In this document: piece after piece, positions 9,034 to 19,012 of the stretch
Layout: each line of letters opens with the position of its first letter
How positions within the stretch are numbered: the stretch's first letter is position 1
DNA from: Hyaloperonospora brassicae
Lineage: Eukaryota > Oomycota > Peronosporomycetes > Peronosporales > Peronosporaceae
DNA: 64,000 nucleotides
Direction of reading: 5' to 3'
Assembly: GCA_947650285.1 (NCBI GenBank)
Contig: CANTFL010000090.1
Coordinates: 372,001 to 436,000, forward strand
Made by a program: the position numbers and the translations under genes
The notes under the pieces: generated by a model
Told to the model about the DNA's origin: nothing
Databases searched by the model: none
What the model saw: only the letters and a program-made list of their open reading frames with translations

Positions 9034-12000
9034 TGGTGTCTGTATGGTATTCCTATCATCCTATGATATCTCCATGTGGCGTCCGTAACTCCTATGCCCC
9101 GTATGTCTTGACACCTGATGATCCAACGTGGGACCCAAATCTTCTCCTATTTTCCATCCCAATGTCACAAAACATCCAATCAGGTGATGTCGAACATGGC
9201 CTGTAACTGGTCTTGCACTTTTACTTGCACTTGAACCTCGAACCTCAACCTGACAAACACGATATCTTCTACTCTATATCCACGACACTTATCTCGCGAG
9301 TCCTTAAACCTGACAAAAACATCCAAAATCCTTGCAACACGGCTAATTTACCGTGCTTGTAGTAGCAAGCATTCGCTCATTTCTTTCGTGTTCAAATATT
9401 ATGATGCGTGACCATGGAGCCCATATCGCAAGCAATGTGCAAGGAGGTTTTGACGGCACCATAATGTATCGAGCACAATGCACTACTTTTCATCAAGCAT
9501 TGTCATATTGATCAATGTATAATAACCTGTTCATCAACTTTGTTCGCTTTGACTTGCAAGAAGAACGAAACAATGCAATTATATAGATATTTGAGGTTAA
9601 TGTAAGCATTTTTTATAATGTTCAATGCTTCATATAACGCTACGGAGAATCGCCTTGCTTGTATTATTTTTGTCTACATTGTGCAAGAAGTGAACAATTG
9701 ACATTGCGTATGGACCAAAGAGGATATAAATAATACGCGTTATCGTCATGTAATTCCAGACGATCTCAGTTGATGTTGCGACCCATGTTAATGGCATTTT
9801 TGGTATTTTCCACTGCGTATGTAGTGTATCAGATATATTGGCCATGATCTACCAATTGGTCAAACAGTTTCACATGGATTTCACGTAACGAGACTGGCGC
9901 AGTAGCAACCTTACGGTACAGGTGCTGGATTCGGCACAGACCGGATCCAGTAGCAGACCACTTCACTTTGGTTATACATGATAGAACCTTAGAACTAACA
10001 TAGATACCACGCTAAACGAAAGGTCTGAATGCTACGCATGCTTCACAAATAAGCAAATGCGTATCGGAAAAGAAGTTGCTTTTTGCGCAACTAGCGCTTG
10101 TCGGCGTATCACTTTTGCACATGGATCAAAATAGGTACCTCTTGACCCTGCAAAACATATGGTAGTGTGAGCTGCTTGATAGATCTTGACACGCTTCTTC
10201 CAACAATACATCCGCTTCTTTATCAGTCGATATAGCATTGTGAGCTTACCGTATGATTTGTGGCTGCTTTTTGCTGTCGACACCTGTAGAATTAGTCTTT
10301 TTTGCGCCACAACTTATATAAGTGGGTAAATAGATGACTGACACGCGGGCAGTATTTGTCCACATCAATGTTACCCTTTCATCTAGTCGTGAAGCCGACA
10401 TAATGATGACCGCTTGCAGGTGTGTAAAACCAGCGCTGGCGCACAGTCCTTGGTAGTCGGTGGCAACTTTTGCCAGTATGTTAGCACAATATTGCAAATA
10501 ATATTGGACAGTAAGGAAGTGCTAGTTGCATTGCTCAAGATTACTGCATTGGTAAATTTGCTGCGCCTAAAATACTTATTGCACGAATTTTTTTCCAACT
10601 GGCGCTCATTCTCCGCTGAGTGGTGCAGTCATTTTGTAACTTGTTGTACAATCGTCATTGGCCTGAACCTATATTTGATAAGTAAAGTTGTTGCATCTGG
10701 AAAGGAAACAGAGCGCATCGTCAGTATGCATGCCCGTATCCACGCTATTCCTTACGATAGCATGGCTGACATACCGGCGAAGTATTCTTTACATGTGTCC
10801 AGGGGACAACAACATGTAAGTGTCAGCACCAAATGACCATCAAGCGTACCAATCGTCCATCATGTCATCGTACCCCGAAGTAGGTCGAGCACATTGTCCT
10901 CACATTCGGTCTTGGACTAAGTTACCAATGATCCGTGTTGAGTCACTGAGAGCGAGATGCATCGATGCTCTGACTCACCATTCTACACAGGCCGTACGTG
11001 TCGTGAAGCAAGACGTCACTCTTGTAGTGGTAGCGACATCTAATGGCACGAACATGCATCAACCACATACAGCCGCAAGCTCGTAACTGACAGCTTCCAC
11101 GCGATTCTTCTTACGCTAATGACGAGTGTTTCTCCAGCGTCCGAGCATGATTGTGAGCGTCACTTGCTAGCTACATAGGTACTACATCGTCTAGAAACTA
11201 CATAACTGTCGGAACCGGTCGCATACAGTAGCAAGTTCGTGCCAGAGATGCAGTTGGAGTACCAGTCGAACGAGTCGTTGCTCAATTACAATGTTCCTCT
11301 TCACCTTGTCTCGAGCGCGTCGAGGTGCCAAGTAGAAGTGTTCGATCGAAACGGATGCGACTGCACAGCGTCTCTCTATGTCACAGCACAGCGTCGTGCG
11401 TTTTTCCAGGTCACTTATGTGCCGCAAACGCTGTCGCATAGTTCCGGTGTGCGATATCGAAGGAACATCAACGATACGTTCGTCGCTTCGTCCGTTTCTT
11501 TGCCAATGCGACAAGACGAACTTGGCAGTTCGCAACGACGAGATATTTCGTGTGCGATTGTCTCAAGACCACGCCGGAAGACGATCCGTCACTGAGAAAC
11601 GCCTCCCGTCATTCGTTCCATTTGCAGGTCGCCCGCCGATTGTCGCGCTTTGCACATACATCCGACGCTGTGTTTTGCCTCTCACCGTTTCAAACTCCTA
11701 AACCTCTTGGCGGCACTGCTATAGCTGTTTGCGACCCTTTCGACGCAGGACATCATCCAACTTCTACGCGTCGTACTTGACGTCACGGCCAGTCATTCAG
11801 TGCATTCGTCCGCGCAAAGCTGTGAGCAAACACACAGAACAAGCGCTTGGGGTGTACCAAGTTGAGATGCAGCCTCGTGTCAAAGAGCAGACGGTAGTGT
11901 CTCCATCCGACAGCGCACCACAGAGGACGGCGAGACTTCCGCTGGAGTCAGTAGCCACATCCACATATCGCAAATCGAATATCTACGCGCGTCGAGCGGA

Positions 12001-12301
12001 TCTGAAGTCGCACACGGGTGTCGTCAAGAAACGAATCGAGAGTGGTCCAAGCGAACGGGTGGTGCACGATGCTATCTCGAACGTCATGCGTGTTCCTTTG
12101 CATGACGACGTGGGTCGCCTGAAGCGAATGCAGTAAGTGACGTGCTCATCGTTATGGCTTGCATGACTTTCGGTCAGCTTCGTAAAAGCTCTAATGCCGC
12201 GTTGTATGCGCCGACCCATGAGCAATGGCTCGTGTGCCAGTTCGTTGTCCAGTACAAGGGCCTCAACTTTGTCATTAGCCGCTGTTCTTACTGAGAGACC
12301 C
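9034..12301. other. Unassigned DNA between Gypsy-1 and the p25-alpha gene
   Basis: 9034-9600 shows no coding signal. At 9630-10600 the minus strand has several overlapping-frame open stretches (for example KMPLTWVATSTEIVWNYMT and KIYQAAHTTICFAGSRGTYF) that look like a decayed gene, while the plus strand is open at 10414-10836 with a hydrophobic stretch; neither was recognised. From about 10820 the base composition becomes more GC-rich. Open plus-strand stretches at 11239-11400 and 11729-12136 (KQ- and S-rich, ending DDVGRLKRMQ) could be exons of a spliced gene, but no consistent set of introns was found and the function is unknown. Confidence 0.3.
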
Positions 12302-13123
12302 ATGTCGGCACCCGAGACGGCCCTGGGAGACCCGAACGATCCCCATACACTTCTGACAGCCGTTTTCCACTACTACTGCCGCTTTGGGAGGACTGGAGCC
12401 AAAGGTGTTGGTGAAAAAACGCTGGGTATCACTGGTCCATATGTGCATGTGTGTCGTGTATCGTGGTCCGTCGTCTGGGGTAAGAAGGAAGTTCTGCCTA
12501 CTGACTGGTTTTATGGCATACGTACGCTCTTGTGGTCACCAGACAACGCCAACTTTGTCAAGCTCTGCCGCGACTGTCCTCACCTACTCGGCAATACCTT
12601 GAGCAACACCGACGTGGACCTCATCTTCGTCAAGTGCAAGAAAAAGGGTGAGCGCCGTCTCACCTACGCGCGTTTTCTCAATGCTATGGGAATGATTGCA
12701 GGCCACAAGTACAGCAACATGGTACGTCGGCGCCTCGACACTGACCATGCTACCCACTGACACATTCGATACCATGTACTCATGCACCTAACTTTGGCGT
12801 AACTACTTGAAAACTCGCTCTCCAGCCCCTCAATACGTCGATGGCCAAGCTGCTCGAAGCGCACCTCGCCTTCCTACCGTGTCTGCTCGAGATCACGGAC
12901 GGCAAAATGGCAAGTGATTCCGATAGTACAGTGACCCTTTGTCTTTCGATCTTCGGAAGCAAAGACCCGCGTTGCACCTGACGCTTTCTCTCTACATGCG
13001 CCTGTTCAGGTTCAAGCTGTGTGGCGCAAACGAGCGGAACAGACCGAGTCGGTCATACCCACAATGCCACCTTCGACTTGCGCTTCCAAGAGTACAACCT
13101 CAACTGCCGTGCAACGCAAATAA
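12302..13123 (+). CDS. p25-alpha (TPPP family) protein, four proposed exons
   Basis: Proposed exons 12302-12425, 12543-12721, 12826-12930 and 13010-13123, all joined by GT-AG introns, giving about 173 residues. Start ATG 12302 opens MSAPETALGD. The p25-alpha core is clear: FHYYCRFGRTGAKG (residues 22-35), NFVKLCRDC (45-53), TDVDLIFVKCKKKGERRLTY (64-83) and RFLNAMGMIA. TPPP-like proteins bind tubulin and are widespread in flagellate eukaryotes, which fits a zoosporic oomycete. Intron 1 (117 bp) is inferred because it separates KTL from DNANF exactly where the family is continuous; it is a multiple of three and has no stop, so an unspliced form would stay in frame. The last exon is least certain, since a second acceptor frame is also open. 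Confidence 0.75.
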
Positions 13124-14325
13124 ACCAATACGCATATCAATATGTCATTCGCACATACCGATGTTTACATAACTAAATAAATCTCTGCGCAACTACTGCT
13201 CGTCGTCACCTGTCGCCGTGTGTCGTCTGCGCTTTTCAGTTGGCTTGAACGGCAAATGCAGCGTAGTAAATGGGTTCCTGCCAGTCAACACCATCGTGGC
13301 AACAAATACCAATCGTCTCGCGTGCTACGGGCGATTCATGCAGTACGGCCACTAAGTTGGTATAGGGCTACGAAAAGTGAAGTGGATGGTGCGCGGTGTC
13401 AAACGCTACTGTGCTGTCGAGCTGTACCATACGAGGCCAAAGAGACGCCTTAACACGACCATCTCGGCGAGGTGAGCATGCGCGTGCGCACGAGAGCGGC
13501 TGTCACGGAATCCGGAGACACAGGCACACGGACGACGTCAAGGAGCTGTAGCATAGCAGACGGTTCCCGACGGGATGACCACGAACCCCACTACAGAAGG
13601 AGCACGTCTGCTGTTGTGCCAATGCGAACGAGTCAGACACAACTTCGTCACTTGGGCGGTTGGTGCCGTGCATTTGTTGGACTCGACGACGACCGAGCAC
13701 CGGCCACGTCAAATCCCATCTTGGGATATGACAGTAGACATCCTGCGGTTGTCGACGCTTGGACAGACGCGTCCGCCTCTGTCTCTGTCTCGACGTCGCT
13801 GTCGTCTGCGCCCCACACCAGACGTTGGACTATCCAGTCTTTCACACGCGTGCGAGTCACACAATCATTTTGATAGTGGTCGATGCTGCAGTCAGCTCAT
13901 CCCTTGTCCACAAACTACGTGAACGGAGAGAGGTCAGTCCGATCGAGCCACAAGAATTCGTAGGCTCTGCTCCTTACTGTGTTGTCCTTCGTGGCCGTAG
14001 CGTTTGCATGAGATCGGCAACTTCGTCTGCCAGTGTTTTGACCAGCACAGGTCCGTACGTACGTAGGGGCAGTACCCCGCGAGTAAGTCCCAGCAGGTCT
14101 CGGCATCTGGGAACGGGCACACAGTGCTCTTCAGGTTTGCCAGCAGTAACGTCTTGTCACCACCTCTACTAGGGCACGATGTCGTTGACGTCGCGTCCAT
14201 CTATGCTTCGGCTGTCCACAGGAACTACTGCTGCTGCTGCTGCATCAGTACATAGGACGAGCCCGAGCCGCAAGGAGCGCTGCTCCTGGCACCTCAGTTT
14301 CCAATTCTTTGGTCAGACCAACAAC
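13124..14325. other. Spliced-looking DNA, no gene assigned
   Basis: GC-rich with several open stretches. On the plus strand a frame from about 13190 to 13473 reads well (LNGKCSVVNGFLPVNTIV, then RKVKWMVRGVKRYCAVELYH) but has an in-frame TAA near 13349, and is followed by a good donor GTGAGC at about 13472. Further open plus-strand stretches lie at 13600-13873 and 13870-14172. On the minus strand 14200-13934 is Cys-rich. No combination gave a protein I recognise. It may be a pseudogene or an unknown multi-exon gene. Confidence 0.3.
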
Positions 14326-14385
14326 CTCTTCCCCCCCCCTCTTCCTCCTCCTCCTCTTCCTCCACCGCCACTTTCTCCACGTACG
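14326..14385 (+). promoter_or_regulatory. Pyrimidine-rich tract just upstream of the RXLR gene start
   Basis: A run of C and T with CTCCTC repeats covers about 14328-14385, ending within 20 bases of the effector ATG at 14401. Pyrimidine-rich stretches are common around oomycete transcription starts, so this may be the core promoter or 5' leader; the position is seen, the role is inferred. Confidence 0.4.
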
Positions 14386-14400
14386 CGGCACTTGCAAGAC

Positions 14401-14901
14401 ATGCGTCTGACATACATTGCGGCGGTCGCTCTGACTGCTGTGTTCGCTTCCAGCGCCGCAGTTTCGACGGCTGGTGACCCGCAACCTGCTGTCGAGTCCG
14501 ACGTGTCTTTCGTGAATCGCGTGACGGACGGCGCTCGCCACAGAGCAGACACAAAGCGGTTGTTAAGGGCTCGAGCGGAAGACGACTCGGCACCGATGGA
14601 AGCGGAAGACGAGGCGAGAAACGCTGGGTTCTTAAGCGGTTTCACAAACGTGTTGAAAAACCCAGCGCTGAAGAATTTGCCCAGCAAGGCCAAGACCGCT
14701 GCGGCAAACAAGATGTTCCGAATAAATAACATAGTGGCGAGAGTGGATGTTGCGGTGGACAACCATATTGCCAGTGCGTCACAGAAGCTGAAAAAATTGG
14801 GCAACCGGCCGAATGAGTCAGCACTAAAGAAGAAGCTCACCGATCAAATTAATTATTGGTCAAAGTTTGACGCTGAAGCGTGGGTCAAAAGTAAATTCTA
14901 G
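14401..14901 (+). CDS. Secreted RXLR-type effector candidate, 166 residues
   Basis: ATG 14401 opens a classical signal peptide (residues 1-24, MRLTYIAAVALTAVFASSAA). The motif RLLR lies at residues 53-56 (context TKRLLRARAEDD), and an acidic EER-like region follows (EAEDEAR, 67-73). Signal peptide, RXLR at this distance and an acidic follow-up are the definition of oomycete RXLR effectors, which are secreted and act inside host plant cells. The C-terminal 90 residues are helical, Lys- and Ala-rich, with a Trp pair near the end (NYWSKF, EAWVKSKF); no clear WY repeat, so the host target is unknown. The frame is open upstream of 14401, but that part is low complexity and the signal peptide fixes the start. 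Intact, single exon. Confidence 0.85.
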   Translation: MRLTYIAAVALTAVFASSAAVSTAGDPQPAVESDVSFVNRVTDGARHRADTKRLLRARAEDDSAPMEAEDEARNAGFLSGFTNVLKNPALKNLPSKAKTAAANKMFRINNIVARVDVAVDNHIASASQKLKKLGNRPNESALKKKLTDQINYWSKFDAEAWVKSKF

Positions 14902-16626
14902 TAGGGATCGCCTGCCGAGTGGAAAGGGTCGGAAGCTGCTCGATGGGCCCTCTCGTTCGTCCGAGCGAGTAACAATCTTCTGGACGCAGTCCACCACGTT
15001 CGTTGAACACGCCACAAAGAACATCTCTGCTGCTGCTGCTACGCCCGTCACATTGGCGTCGGCGTCGAGGCTGGAGCGGTGGAGGTGCTGCGTTCTACTA
15101 TCTGTCCATGCCACGTGCATCTTGTGGGTACGTATCTCCGTGTCGAGTACAAAGGGTCAGGACTTGTCAGACTGCGGAGGTGTCACGTTGACTGACGCTT
15201 CACTTCTTGTAGGACGCTCTGATAAGACCAAACCTAATGAAAGCTCGTTTATACTACAATGCGTTCAGTGCCTCACTGCCTCTCACTTCCGCTCCCAATG
15301 TGTTCGCCACCTGTACGCGACTGAGTGAGTATGTGTCACTCGAGTGACTATTTTTCGGCGTCGTCGGTCGAACGAAGTGCCAACGCGCAACATGCGCCGA
15401 CACGCATCGATCGTAGTGTTTTGGAAAGCACTTGTTCGCGGCAAACCCGTGTGGTGTGTAGCAATCGATTGAAAGACGACCCACTTGAAACCTTTTCAGA
15501 CAGACGCCTGCAATCACATCAGCAATGATGCACTGTATCTAAGTGGGGTGACGACGCGCATATACCATGTGGTCACATGTTTTGCATCCTTGTCGTACAA
15601 GCTGCAGCTCTAGCAACATCTTCTTGAACACGACGTAAATGTCGTCGGCCTCGGTACCACACACCGACGCCACGATGCAGAGTCGTCACCCGTCTTCAAA
15701 GTCGACTTCGCCGCATCCACACAGCACAGCTCGCAACTCGCTCACACAACACGACGGCAATGTTTGCACCTGATCACTCACGTCTGCTGCTACTATAGCT
15801 CGCCCACCTCGCGTCGGGGTTGCGGGCTTCATCGAGGAGCCGGTGCCAGTCTTCGACTTGATCTCGTTGTCAGGTCTTGACACGCAATTGTACGTTCGTT
15901 CAATCAACAGAGACCACCTGGCGGCACCGGCCATCAAAAGTCGCGACGTGGATGAACTCAGTATCGTCAAACCGCGCCGTCTCCTTCGCATATGCATAAT
16001 CGACTGCATCTTCATCGCCTGCTCTCTTCTCAGGCGTCGTCGCGAACTCCACAGTTTGTCACAAAATGGTACTTTTCCAGCACAGACGGCATGGACTGTC
16101 ATGGACTTGGCTCTTGACAGCGATTGCACCAGCGGTTGTGGTCGTTCAGCACTTGACGTGTCCATTCGATTGTTATCCCGACCACCGACCAAAACCCACG
16201 TACGTGCCAAGCACGACATTTCGGACCGGTTGCAGAAAACTGTGGGAGATGTTCGCTCGTAGCTGACATGACGTAGGGCACATTCATGACACTGCATCCA
16301 GAAGACGACGTTGTTCTTTTCATGACGAAGCAAAAGCGGTGGGTCATCACTAGGCAAGCTGGAACTGAACAGACTCGTGCATTCGCTTCATGTCGGTCTT
16401 CCCGTACACCCAATCAATGTCATAACAGCTATCCAGACGTTAGATGAAGTGATCTGACCAACAGCAACCCCAATGCTTACACTCGAACTGCGCCATATTG
16501 AGCTGACCATTGCAAGCTAAAGCACCCGCTACGTCGCATGGTCGGCTGCAGCAATACCACAGCCAGGCTTGGACCCATTGTGGCAGATCGACCCCACTTC
16601 GCTGATGTCCAGGAACTGCTCTAACA
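14902..16626. other. Gene-like DNA between effector and membrane-protein gene, unassigned
   Basis: Plus-strand open stretches with splice-like borders suggest an unidentified multi-exon gene: about 15213-15324 (ARLYYNAFSASLPLTSAPNV) ending at GTGAGT, 15500-15760 (SNDALYLSGVTTRIYHVV) with one TAG near 15610, and 15790-16262 (GFIEEPVPVFDLISLSG, later AWTVMDLALDSD). The phases could not be joined without conflict. The minus strand is also open over 15686-16357 (223 codons, Arg- and Ser-rich), which I take as the shadow. No function is proposed. Confidence 0.3.
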
Positions 16627-18111
16627 TCAGCGCCGTAGTTTACGAAGAACGTATAGAGCAGCAACCACTACCGAAACAGAAGTAGCAGCTTCGCGAATCG
16701 TCATAGAACCTTCGTGAGATGGCTGACTACCGATTTGCGCTGTTCCACTGTTTGCGCTACGTAGCAAGTATGGCCGTGCATAACGCAGGAGCGACATCGT
16801 GTGGACTAAATTCCATCGTAGATCCAGGAGCTGGACGAAGCGCAGGAAAAGCGTACAACAAGCAACCGAGCTCAATGCCGACGCAGCTACAAACTGCACA
16901 AACGTCAGAAACACCTTTCGACTCTTTCGCGACGCGTATAGCTGCATCACCAACAGTGCACTCGACACTGCAGCCGTGCGGTTCAACGTCCTCGAGCTCG
17001 GCATCGTTACTAGCTCTTCGCACTTGTTTTGCATTCGGGATGCCACCATCTCGTATAAAAGTTGCACTGGCGAAGGCGGCGGACGGACACGGACAACGAC
17101 ATCCGGCCGGTGAAAGTCGAATCCCGCACTGGATCCCGACACACGTCTCGAGACGTCACACATCTCCATCGCAAACGTGGGCTCACACGTTTCGGTCGTT
17201 TCCAGCACAGCCAGTTCCGTCTCGAGCGTACCGTCGCTCCTCCCGCGTTCTTTGCTGCCCCCACGGGTATTGTCACGGTCTTCGTTCGGCAGTAGCACTT
17301 GCTGCAGGGCAGCTGGCAAGAACGACACCATGCCGGGCTTCGTCATCATTGCCTGTGACTCTGGAGGCAGGAGCTCCATGAACCGAAGCTGCTCCGTTCG
17401 TGTCAACGGCAGCAAAAACACGAGATACGGGGCAACAGCGTCGGACAAGCTGGAATCCGTGAGCCACTCGAACAGGGACGTATGGAACAACAGCTTTTGC
17501 AGCCAGCGGGGAAGCAGAGTCAGGACGCCCCCTTTGCGGTGCACTTCGCCTCGAGTCCATTTCCACAGTATTAAACTCCACGAGTACACGAGCATGCACG
17601 AGGCATAGCAGCAAGTCCCAAAGGCCACTAGAGCCCTCGTGCTGAAACATTCGGTCAAGAACACAGTGAGCGCACTGCTCAGGAGAACGCAATTGGCGAC
17701 TCGTAATAGTTCCAGCGCAACATCTGCTCGGGACGAACAATCAGTGGACGTCCTCGTGAAGCGCAACTTCGACAGGAGCCATGTGACTGGTACGAAGATG
17801 GCTACAAAAAGTACCGAAGCGTTGAGGAACGGTACGTGGCCGTCGAAACTTGGGACAAAAGTTGGCAGAAATGGCCGTACGTAACCGCTTACGAACGCAG
17901 CGTCGAACCAAAGGGATACGAAGATACCGACATAACTCAGCAGAAGAAGGAGCGAGAATAGCGATAGCAGCTCGATACGTATTGGGCGGCCGAGACTTTG
18001 GCGCGAGACGGACGTTCGGGCGCAGGTATTGGGTCGAGGAGAGGCCAGTGGCGACATTGGGGAACGGCGTTGAGGTACGACAGTGTTTGAGAGCCGTCCG
18101 TGACGTACCAT
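16627..18111 (-). CDS. Multi-pass membrane protein of unknown function, 494 residues
   Basis: One uninterrupted minus-strand frame from ATG 18111 (MVRHGRLSN) to the stop at 16627. At least six hydrophobic segments are visible: ELLSLFSLLLLLSYVGIFVS, VPFLNASVLFVAIFVPVTWL, the NCVLLSSALTVFL segment, FGTCCYASCMLVYSWSLILW, FVAASALSSVACCTLFL, and a last one near the C-terminus (SVSVVVAALYVL). Between the fourth and fifth is a long polar loop with ETELAVLETTETCE. The frame is also open upstream into the palindrome end (18153), but that has no ATG. The hAT palindrome begins two bases upstream of the start codon, so the native promoter and any upstream exon are displaced. Not recognised as a named family. 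Confidence 0.65.
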   Translation of the reverse strand: MVRHGRLSNTVVPQRRSPMSPLASPRPNTCARTSVSRQSLGRPIRIELLSLFSLLLLLSYVGIFVSLWFDAAFVSGYVRPFLPTFVPSFDGHVPFLNASVLFVAIFVPVTWLLSKLRFTRTSTDCSSRADVALELLRVANCVLLSSALTVFLTECFSTRALVAFGTCCYASCMLVYSWSLILWKWTRGEVHRKGGVLTLLPRWLQKLLFHTSLFEWLTDSSLSDAVAPYLVFLLPLTRTEQLRFMELLPPESQAMMTKPGMVSFLPAALQQVLLPNEDRDNTRGGSKERGRSDGTLETELAVLETTETCEPTFAMEMCDVSRRVSGSSAGFDFHRPDVVVRVRPPPSPVQLLYEMVASRMQNKCEELVTMPSSRTLNRTAAVSSALLVMQLYASRKSRKVFLTFVQFVAASALSSVACCTLFLRFVQLLDLRWNLVHTMSLLRYARPYLLRSANSGTAQIGSQPSHEGSMTIREAATSVSVVVAALYVLRKLRR

Positions 18112-18112
18112 A

Positions 18113-18210
18113 AGGGATGTGAGTGACCGACCGATGTCAATTGACCAGATCAATTGACCGGTCCATTGACCTGGTCACTTATCTTAAGTGACCGAAAGTG
18201 ACCCTTTAAT
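18113..18210 (+). repeat. Outer terminal region of left arm, TGACC-rich
   Basis: Contains about eight TGACC or GGTCA motifs (for example GAGTGACCGACCG, CAATTGACCGG, GGTCACTTATCTTAAGTGAC). Its mirror is at 25892-25989. Such subterminal motif clusters are where hAT transposases commonly bind. A related sequence sits in the central spacer. Confidence 0.65.
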
Positions 18211-18409
18211 AAACAAAGCATAAAAATCGAATGCGACCAATGCGACCGACATACAAATGTTAAGATAAAAGAACCGTTTTACTTTCTAACCCCTAAAAAC
18301 CATATTTATACTTCTCATCAGATAGAATTTTCATCTATTTTCGTCGAGGTTTTTATGATTTTCTTGATTCCTCTGGTGGTGCTTTTCAGTCTTCGTTCGA
18401 AAATATTGC

Positions 18410-18945
18410 TACAGTGGACATCGTATTTAGTGTCCGCGACACTAATTAATGTGTAGTACCCTTCGAGTCCATGCCCACGATATAGTGTCCATGACACTGA
18501 TTATGGTGTGACACTAATTAGTGTGCGGTAAAATTAGTGTCCATGACACTATTTGAAGCAAATTCAGAACTAGTGTCTGCGCCATTGTGTATCGAAGTGG
18601 GGATCAAGTACAAAATAAATACAAAACTCAAATTGGAGGATATTAAGCCGAGGGTACCTCCGCAAATTTTATGGGCACGTAGTTGAGTTTGCGAAATGCG
18701 AGCGACCTACGGTGTAGTCAGAGGTGAAGGACGAGCATGGGTTGTGCATGATTTGCTCTGCAGTAGTGCGATAATGAAATTGTTTTGGTTGTATTTCATT
18801 CAGAATCACCATTTTGACATACTTAATTCGGATTCGACCAACATTTTTGTATGGAGAAATTGATTCACACGTGAATTAGTGTCCAGGACACTAATTGAGG
18901 TGCGACAATAACTCTGAACGGATACTAAATACGGTGAGCACTGTA
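18410..18945 (+). mobile_element. Nested non-autonomous TIR element, left arm
   Basis: 536 bp bounded by imperfect 26-bp inverted ends (TACAGTG...CGTATTTAGT and its complement). The 8-bp flanks TATTGCTA and TACTGTCA agree at 5 of 8, consistent with an old hAT-type target duplication. Inside are at least four copies of a small palindrome of the form GTGTCC-NN-GACAC. No coding capacity. Confidence 0.6.
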
Positions 18946-19012
18946 CTGTCATATGAGGGCTCGCACATTTAACCGATTGATGACTCGCTCAAGAGGATGG
19001 GTCTGGACATAA

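Noticed and set aside
13934..14200. Cys-rich minus-strand frame that might be a secreted protein
   Set aside because: No signal peptide, and the Cys spacing fits no family I can name.
14179..14400. Longer start for the RXLR gene at 14179
   Set aside because: The added residues are Ala-, Ser- and Pro-runs from the CT tract; the signal peptide begins at 14401.
15686..16357. 223-codon minus-strand open frame
   Set aside because: Arg/Ser-rich low-complexity product opposite plus-strand stretches that look more like exons; no motif.
16719..17381. 220-codon plus-strand frame opposite the membrane protein gene
   Set aside because: Shadow of the minus-strand gene; the minus frame is longer and gives clear membrane segments.
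18112..18153. Upstream extension of the membrane protein frame into the palindrome
   Set aside because: No ATG in the extension, and it is transposon terminal sequence.
18410..18945. Spaced short repeats resembling a CRISPR array
   Set aside because: Repeats are short palindromes at uneven distance inside a TIR element of a eukaryote; no spacers of constant length.
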